Shown here: positions 57,424 through 64,000 of the stretch, one piece after another
How the letters are laid out: every line of letters starts with the position of its first letter
How positions within the stretch are numbered: the stretch's first letter is position 1
Origin: Leptodontidium sp. MPI-SDFR-AT-0119
Taxonomy: Eukaryota > Ascomycota > Leotiomycetes > Helotiales > Leptodontidiaceae
DNA: 64,000 nucleotides
Direction of reading: 5' to 3'
Assembly (NCBI GenBank): GCA_020726505.1
Contig: JAHLEZ010000006.1
Coordinates: forward strand, 496,001-560,000
The notes under the pieces: generated by a model
What the model was told of the DNA's origin: nothing
The model's input: the letters and a program-made list of their open reading frames with translations, nothing else
Database searches by the model: none
Position numbers and translations under genes: made by a program

Positions 57424-58179
57424 ATGATGTTGACATCCTCATTGTTCGTCCTCGCCCTCGCAGCGACGGGGTTTGCTCAAGTCAATACCACTTTGCCAGC
57501 TGGATATCGCAAGGTGTATCTCACCTCACTGCAGGATAAGAAATTTGTCATTGTGCCGAAGACGCCTGTCAAGATCGGGACGACTCTTGTTGTGTATGTC
57601 CAAATATTTTTCTGTGTCTTACATTAATCGACTGAAGAATATTTACCGCCGCACCGACCGGAGAGAATATGTGCTAACTGAGGATCGGGTTACAGACAAA
57701 CTCTCAACAACAAGCAAGAACAGCAGTGGTATGTTAAAGACGGAAATGTGACGGGCAAGATCCAACTGGCCGACACGACGTTCTGCATGGATGGAGGTGC
57801 TCAAGGTAAGTGGGATCCAGTCTTGAGCATAGAAATGCAGAATATACATCTTACTTGTCGCAGCCAATTGGAAGGACATGGGCCCCGTCTCTCTCCAAAC
57901 ATGTTCCGACACGGTTGTTGCGCAACGATGGGTCGTCATGACAGATGGACGGATCGCTCTGGAGCCTTCACCAAAACCTCGTAAGTGCAGTCCATGTCAC
58001 AGATTGAATTGGGACAGAGAAAAGGGGTGCTGATCCAGAACACAGAACAATGTCTTGACCTCCAGTACCTGCGAGCTACCGCAAATAATCCTGTTGGTTT
58101 GTATAGCTGTGCTGGGTTGGGCAATACGGGGGCTGCGGATAAGGGCATCAACTGGCCGCTGTTGAATGTCACTGCCTGA
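57424..58179 (+). CDS. Secreted ricin-B-like carbohydrate-binding protein
   Basis: Four exons (57424-57593, 57696-57805, 57864-57980, 58046-58179) give 176 residues. Two Met codons start the frame; residues 1-19 form a signal peptide ending near GFA. The mature part has beta-trefoil lectin hallmarks: the Q-x-W type motifs QQWYV and AQRWVV, ADTTFCMDGGA and QQCLDLQYL blocks with paired cysteines, and an asparagine-rich repeat period of about 40 residues. Only about three subdomains are present, as expected for a single trefoil. Such proteins bind sugars outside the cell, either on the fungal wall or on other organisms. No enzyme domain is fused. The lectin assignment rests on these short motifs and is moderately sure. 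Confidence 0.75.
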
Positions 58180-59121
58180 ACTGGGCTTATGAATGAGAGG
58201 GCCAATTTGTGATGTGGGCGTGGGGCAGGGCTGTATCTATTGGCTGTGAAGAGTCTTGTATATATTATATTGTCAATTATTTCTTGAAGATAAGCATGAG
58301 CCCGGTTTGCATCGGCCTTTTACAATTCGAGTCCTTATGGCAGATGTACTAGAGGCAATATGTTCTCGCTTAATCCTCTTTGTGACCCAGTTGGGCACTT
58401 GGGGAATATTTGAGAATACCATGCTGCCAATTTCTGCTTTTTGTCTTTGAATTCAAAAGTAAGAGTAAAGGGGTTCTAATGTCTACAAGAAAATATCGAT
58501 TAGCCATCAATTTGTTGAAAGGGAAGCATGATTGGCTTTATCCGCCCAGCGAAAGTTGTCGCATGCCGTCCAGCACCTGGAGTAAATCCTAGAAATGCGG
58601 CTTCGCGAAACAGATGTCACTCATAATCATGGATGCCTTTCCATGTTAATTTCGAACAGTGTAAAATTATCTGGGATATATTTTTAGCTAGAAGCATCGT
58701 TTGGATGCGTTTGGATGCGCCATTGAGACCGGGCGTGTTGCCACTGTTTAGCCCTCCCGCTTGTCGCCCGACATAGGTCACTCCTTTGCCGAGTAAGACT
58801 CCAGATAATGTTTCAAGCCGATTAGCTCTATTCCCAACAACCTTCCCAGCATATAACACTGCAAATGATCTGATAAAGCAGATCGTAGCAACATAAGTCG
58901 AGTCTTTGTTTACTTACAAAAGTGGGTGAACATTCAAGTACTGGGCTTTCATTGGCCGCCACTCACCATCAAGCATTCGGCACACCCCACCGTTGAGCCC
59001 GGCAAACCCGACAATTTTGCCTGCCCGCATCTAAACCCCACTCTAGAATTGCTTACCGATAACAACTTAAGCTTCATGCTCAACCCCTTTTTCTTTTCTT
59101 ATTTTTCTCGTCACATACACC
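58180..59121. other. Spacer between lectin-like and MFS genes
   Basis: No gene supported. A purine/pyrimidine-mixed region with short frames; the last 100 bases are the C/T-rich leader of the MFS gene at 59122. Confidence 0.55.
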
Positions 59122-60903
59122 ATGGCCGTGCTTCAAATCAATGCCGTAAAGGCAGACGAGACAACGCCTCTCATCTCACAAACACCAGCAGATCCAATCA
59201 AATATGGCAAATCAGTGCTGTACCGAGCTTTGCTGTGTGGATTCGTCGTGTCGTTATCGTTTGGCGTGACACAAGTTCCGTGAGTTTGCCCAAGAGAAAT
59301 GATGGGATACACGTACTCACTCTCAATTACAGATTGCTGTATGTGTTTCGTTTGATGACATGCCAGGCGTATTATACGAATCATCCAGAGCCATCTCATG
59401 GTGATCGTTGTGATAACCACGCCATTGAGGCGGGAACTGCGAGGGCGTATAGTTTACTCGGAGCCTCAACGACTTTCTTCGGAGTTGCGAATTTGTTTGT
59501 CACAGGATGGGCGATCAAGAAATTAGGCGTCAGATCAGCACTGCTGAACTCCGTTTTTTGGCCTGCTGTCCGTCTCGCCATCCAGAATCTTGGAGTGATG
59601 ACTGGAGGCGCAGAAGGGATCATGATCATCCAAGCATCGCAGATAATATGCATCATCGGAGGACCAGCTGGATACCTCCTCGCTCTGAACTCCTACGTCG
59701 CCGAGATTCTAGAATCGAGCGAGCGGACAGGAGCTCTGGGGAAACTTCAAGGCTGTTCCTTTCTAGGCACAGCACTCGCCTACCTCCTCGGCGGCATCAT
59801 CAGCGACGTCTTCGGGATCCAAGCTCCCTTCCAAGTCACACTTGCTCTATTCACTCTCTCATCGATCTACGTGATGGTAGCCCTCCCCTGGATCCCACCC
59901 AACGAAGCCATCTCCTCCGCACCAACAACCAAACTAACCAAATTCTTCGGGCCACTCAAGATCTTCACACCCCAAAAATGGGTACTACAAAACGGGCAGA
60001 TCCAGAAACAATACGGTACAGGCCTGCTAGGAATCGGAGTATTTCTCGGAGTCCTCGCAACAGGTTTCATCCCCGTACTACTCCAGATGTTCGCAACCGA
60101 CGTTTACGGTTTCAGTACGACGGAGAACGGATACCTGATATCCCTGAACTCGTTCATCCGTGGCATCTTCTTGACGTCCGTATTCCCACACATTATCTCG
60201 TATGGGAGAGCGCGATACTCGAATCCTAAACATGTCAAGGATTGCGAGGTTTCTTCGGAGCAAGATGATGATCTCCCGACTGAGCCGAATGATTTGGCGG
60301 GGGAAGTAAGAGATCATGACGAGGAACCGATGCCGAACCCGCGTTTGGAGAATCAGAATGAGACGTTTGATTTTGACTTACAGTATAGTCGGTACAGTCT
60401 CCTTGCAGACTGTATCTTGACGGGATGTGCCACCTTCGTGACGCAGGGGTGGCAATTGTACGTGGTGGCGATCCTGCTCCCCTTTGCATCCGGGACTGGG
60501 TCTAGTGCGAAGGGAACGATTATTCAGATGTGTTCGCCATCAGAGAGGACTGATGCACTCAGCGCTATTACACTTGTGGAAATGGTGGCGAGATTGACGA
60601 CAAGTGAGCTTGCCCTTTGAATGATGAACTAGCAAAAGCTAATAGACCGTTTGCAGCATCTGTTTTTGGTTTAGTCTTCGCTGCTTTCGCGGAGGCGGGA
60701 AAGATAAATCTTGTGTTTACTTGTAATGCTGTAAGTGAACACAATCCATCAATGTTGTGGCCAATGTGATTCCTAATTCTAATCTTGTGCAGGCTGTGGC
60801 GTTGATTGGATTCTTCGTCTTGCTGTTTGCGTACTTTCCTCCTGATGGAAGTAAGCGGCTTGGCGAACAAGTTGAAGAGGAAGAGAGAAGCCTTCTGGAA
60901 TAG
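59122..60903 (+). CDS. MFS transporter
   Basis: Four exons (59122-59279, 59333-60603, 60657-60730, 60793-60903) give 537 residues. The ATG at 59122 (CACCATGG) has a strong context. The N-terminal tail DETTPLISQT resembles tails of fungal vacuolar and plasma-membrane MFS proteins. Segment 1 is LLCGFVVSLSFGVTQVP; the loop CNHAIEAGTARAYSLLG leads to segment 2. In all about twelve hydrophobic segments are seen, split by a hydrophilic central loop with many acidic residues (near SSEQDDDLPTEPNDLAGEVRDHDEE). Layout is similar to the tetracycline-resistance/proton-coupled folate transporter branch, but the substrate is unknown. The last exon ends with an acidic tail. No lesion. Confidence 0.88.
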
Positions 60904-61416
60904 ATAAGCCATGCTACAGAAAGAAAAACATCATATTCATTCCCGGCTTGGAAGTGAAAGGAGGTAGGACTAGATTTATACAACCGCCTTTATTGATGAA
61001 CGAAGTTGACCATTTATCACAGCTTAGCTGCTCGGATATCACGAATATGTGAAGGGACAAAATTGAATCTGTGACAAATTGATCCAGAAAACATTTCGTA
61101 TTATTTGGCACCATGAGAAACATGGACTTTAAATGAGGGTAGACAAAATCATGAATCGGACTGGTTCTTTCATACTCAGCCTTTATATTACCTGCCACAG
61201 TCAATGCCCAAACCCCATTGATAATTGCACACTGGAACCAAGGAATTATACATCGGGGTTTCAAGGCAGGCCTCTCTTACCTGTCCTCCCGAGATCCAGT
61301 TATCCAATAGTCATTATCAACCAGTGGTGCCAGGGCGCAGTAGCTACCCCTCTACCCTCTTTGCCCTCATCACTTCCTCCCTCCGCTGCCCTCCTGCGTG
61401 CACGCACCATCGAGAA
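60904..61416. other. Spacer between convergent genes
   Basis: Shared 3' flank of the MFS gene (plus) and the 2EXR gene (minus). Nothing recognisable. Confidence 0.6.
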
Positions 61417-62106
61417 TTATTCCCTCCCATACTCCATGATATCTTCATAATTACGAATATCCATCTCCCACCACGTCCTCGTCTGCACAAACCTTACATC
61501 AGGGGGTACATACCCTGGAACAGCGTCACCAAACCACTCTCGAAACCCATCCATCAACCTCTTAGCCCAGTCGCCCCATCTCCAAAGCGGAGATGGACAC
61601 AAGATCTCCAAGTGTTTCAAGTTCTCCATCAGGTTGAAACCTGTTATCAAACAGTCATAAAAGCATATTGGGCAATCCGTATCGATACTCATGTGTTGGA
61701 TGCGCTTCCTATTCTCTTTGCTAATCCTTACGAGAGAACCAGCTTTGATCTTGATAGTGTCGGCAGCGAAACTAGTCCATACGTACCGTGGGTCAGCTCT
61801 GCCTCTAATAGCGGGGATAAAAGCGCGCGTATAGTGCCGAAGAGATTTAGAGCGAGATTCTTGGCAGGTGTGGGGGAGAGCTGGGACGGGATCGGGCGAG
61901 GGTCGATGTCGTTCGCCTTTGATGAATATTTCGTGGTCTCCGTCCGGGTTTTCCTTGGGGTCGATGGGCTCTGTAGAGATTTTGCACCATACTCTGAGGA
62001 GTCTAGGCTCCAGCGCTGCGAGGTGCTGTTTCCAGATTTCGATGCGGAGTTCCTTTGGTAGGCGAGGGAATGGGTGGAAAGTATCTTGGGGAAGGGGAAA
62101 AGCCAT
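61417..62106 (-). CDS. 2EXR-domain protein
   Basis: One exon, 229 residues. It opens with FHPFPRLPKELRIEIWKQHL, the 2EXR motif (F-x-x-F-x-x-L-P-x-E-I/L-R-x-x-I-W) found in large numbers of fungal proteins. A stretch near PALPHTCQESRSKSLRHY is also typical (L-x-x-x-C-x-E-S-R). The remainder is a mixed alpha/beta segment with FYDCLITGFNLMENLKHLEIL. No transmembrane segment or signal peptide. The biochemical role of 2EXR proteins is unknown to me; an F-box-like interaction role has been suggested by the shape of the motif. The gene is intact and stands alone. Confidence 0.88.
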   Translation of the reverse strand: MAFPLPQDTFHPFPRLPKELRIEIWKQHLAALEPRLLRVWCKISTEPIDPKENPDGDHEIFIKGERHRPSPDPVPALPHTCQESRSKSLRHYTRAFIPAIRGRADPRYVWTSFAADTIKIKAGSLVRISKENRKRIQHMSIDTDCPICFYDCLITGFNLMENLKHLEILCPSPLWRWGDWAKRLMDGFREWFGDAVPGYVPPDVRFVQTRTWWEMDIRNYEDIMEYGRE

Positions 62107-63103
62107 TGTGTGATTGAGATGCGAGGAGACTTACTCTTGTCGTGAGAGAATTTTGTTGTTGATGAGATGAGGTTGATGTTGATGTTTGAAGAATGAGGGG
62201 ATGCGATGTGCGAAGTTCTTAAAGCGGCACAGCTGGGGCCTATTAGGCAGGTGGTACTGAACAATGCCAAGTATTTGCTCCCAGCCCCTTCAAATATCCT
62301 GTATCTTGGAAGATAACGTGTTACTTGTATCTCAGAATGTCAGCTTTGATAAGGCTGAGTAGCAAGTGCTCAAGGCGACTGGCTTGTCAGCTGGTGGTCA
62401 ACAATCGGGGGAGTTTTCGCTTACTCTCTTGATATGTATCAAAAATGTCCTTACTACAGAAGATTAAAGGAGGACATTGTTATAGTTTGCTAAGCAGAAT
62501 CGAGTTGGTCGTACGTAATATCGATTTCAATTTTCTGGCGCTGTTTACTTACGTCACCTCCTGTCATGCACTGCTGCTTTCGCGGTTGAGTGTCAATGTT
62601 GCTGAGATCTCCTCATCGACAAGTCGATTATTATCGTGTCTGTCAAATGAGCTGAGAATTCATAGTGAATGAAACGATACCTGTATTACTGTATTATAGG
62701 TTGTGCTGAACGGTGTTGTTGATGAAGTTCTTGGGCTGTCAGGTGGAATAGCTGTCAGGGTAGTGAGCCCGCACCATGTCTTTCTTGATATCTCGCTTCC
62801 CCAGAACAAAGTAAATACATGTCTAGAATCACCACCAAATAGCAAGTTGAGTGGCTCAACCCTCGCTGTACCATTATGACTATTCAGCTTTTCATTCCGA
62901 GTCAATTCCTGCCAAAACCCTTAAACTTTTTGTATGGCACGTGACATTCACCATCGACGTCATCACCAGAAGTTGAGGCTAGCCTCCGGAAGTTCCATTT
63001 CAACCCCCAAAGAACCTTTATCTCGATCTTCAACGTCAAACCAACAAGAATATCCCACATCTAAACGTTTCCATAATCATCGTGCTGAACATCATCTCCC
63101 AAA
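62107..63103. other. Divergent spacer of the 2EXR and small membrane protein genes
   Basis: Roughly 1 kb that must hold both promoters. Short frames only; no repeat or RNA gene seen. Confidence 0.55.
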
Positions 63104-63751
63104 ATGTCTTTCGAATCCCTCGCCATCTCCCGCAAAAATGCAAGCAAGGAACTGGCCCAGTTAGCAGAAGACCACATGAAGCACGACCTCCTACAATCAG
63201 ACCGCGACGCCCTCAACAGCGCAGCTCAGAAATTCGGAACTTTCACTACGGTTGGCTCACTAGTTGGTTTGGGTCTTGGTGCTGTGTTGGCTTTCAGAGT
63301 GAGGAGTGCTAGGGCGGTGTATTTCAAGGCGTTCAGAGCGATGGAGAAACCTACTCATGTGCAGTTTGCTGGGGGACGGACAGGTCAGTCTCTTTCCACA
63401 TCCACTTGATCTTCCTGGACTTCCTGCCGTTTATTTTAATCTTTAGTTAAGAAAGAAATCAATGTTGATGACAAAACAGAGCCTATACCAGATATCACGC
63501 CACTGTTGAAACCCACTACTCTTGGTGATTTCGCAGCGTACATGCTGTTCTCAGCTGGCGGGCTGTTCCTTGGTGGCGAGTTGGGGTTGTTGAGTGGGTC
63601 GCATGCTGCGAAGAGAAGTATTACGAGTGATCCGGAGAGTAAGGCGAGGATTGAGAAGGCGTTCCGAGCGTTTAAGGCGGATGTGTTGAGGAGGGAGATC
63701 TCAAGACTGGAGGGCCAGAGTTCGAGTGATGTGGATATGTTCCTGGATTAG
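63104..63751 (+). CDS. Small two-segment membrane protein, unknown function
   Basis: Two exons (63104-63383, 63447-63751) give 194 residues. A charged N-terminal helix (SRKNASKELAQLAEDHMKHD) precedes a glycine-rich membrane segment TVGSLVGLGLGAVLAFRV. A hydrophilic loop with KKEINVDDKTEPIPDITP follows, then a second glycine-rich segment (YMLFSAGGLFLGGELGLLSG), and a charged C-terminal helix (ARIEKAFRAFKADVLRREIS). The glycine-zipper character is common in mitochondrial and peroxisomal membrane proteins. I do not recognise the family. The intron lies between the two segments. No lesion. Confidence 0.8.
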
Positions 63752-64000
63752 AGGTTTGGGGGGCCTGAACTGGTATGAGGGATCTGGATGTGTTAAGGCT
63801 TCATGCCTGGATGGCTTGTACGATGAACGATACAGCTGGTGAATCCTGGAATTGATGTTGAACCTTTTTGCGTTTTCCGAAGAGGTCAGGAGGGTCGACT
63901 GGAGACCGAGCTTCGAAAACCATCATGGTGTACAACAGAACGGAAAACGAGGGAATCATATCCAACAAAATTCGAGACATAACTTCACAAGTTGTCTGTT
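63752..64000. other. 3' flank at the window end
   Basis: Downstream sequence of the small membrane protein gene; no further gene can be seen before the window ends. Confidence 0.6.

Overview
The window looks like a chromosome segment of a filamentous ascomycete (Pezizomycotina; Leotiomycetes is my guess, not shown by the sequence). The evidence is genes with many short introns (about 45-180 bp, GTRNGT donors, CTAAY-like branch sites), long gene-poor spacers, fungal protein families (M28E aminopeptidase, Zn2Cys6 regulator, GPR1/FUN34/YaaH, 2EXR), and a Ty3/gypsy element degraded by C-to-T and G-to-A changes of the repeat-induced point mutation (RIP) type. Gene models were spliced by eye; exon joins were checked for reading phase.

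Layout. 1-15 kb: a secreted protein with two tandem modules (1375-2032), a secreted M28E aminopeptidase (2621-4172, minus), a single-BRCT protein (5352-6137, minus), a long nearly empty spacer, a GPR1/FUN34/YaaH membrane protein (10901-11931), and a small secreted protein with two knottin-like cysteine sets (13876-14546). 15.6-27.3 kb: an accessory-looking block with a wrecked alpha/beta-hydrolase, an MFS transporter whose 5' end is unclear, an atypical short-chain dehydrogenase, a glyoxalase-like gene thrown out of frame by a 20-bp tandem triplication, a wrecked histidine-specific-type methyltransferase and an intact Zn2Cys6 regulator. The mix resembles a small metabolic cluster that is decaying.

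28.1-36.9 kb: a minus-strand gene is split by a 7175-bp Ty3/gypsy chromodomain retroelement (29341-36515) with 179-bp LTRs and a perfect 5-bp target duplication (GAATA). The element is saturated with RIP-type stops, carries a degenerate antisense frame between pol and the 3' LTR, and contains a 153-bp solo-LTR-like insertion that is not RIP-mutated and so is younger.

39-64 kb: cytochrome P450, a broken ankyrin-repeat gene, a protein built from about seven short C-x4-C...C-x2-H/R modules whose exon borders all fall at the same place in the module, a DAL5/TNA1-type permease, the GINS subunit PSF2, a secreted lectin-like protein, a second MFS transporter, a 2EXR protein and a two-membrane-segment protein. 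Gene-free stretches are listed and hold mostly microsatellites and homopolymer runs. I found no tRNA, rRNA or CRISPR array.
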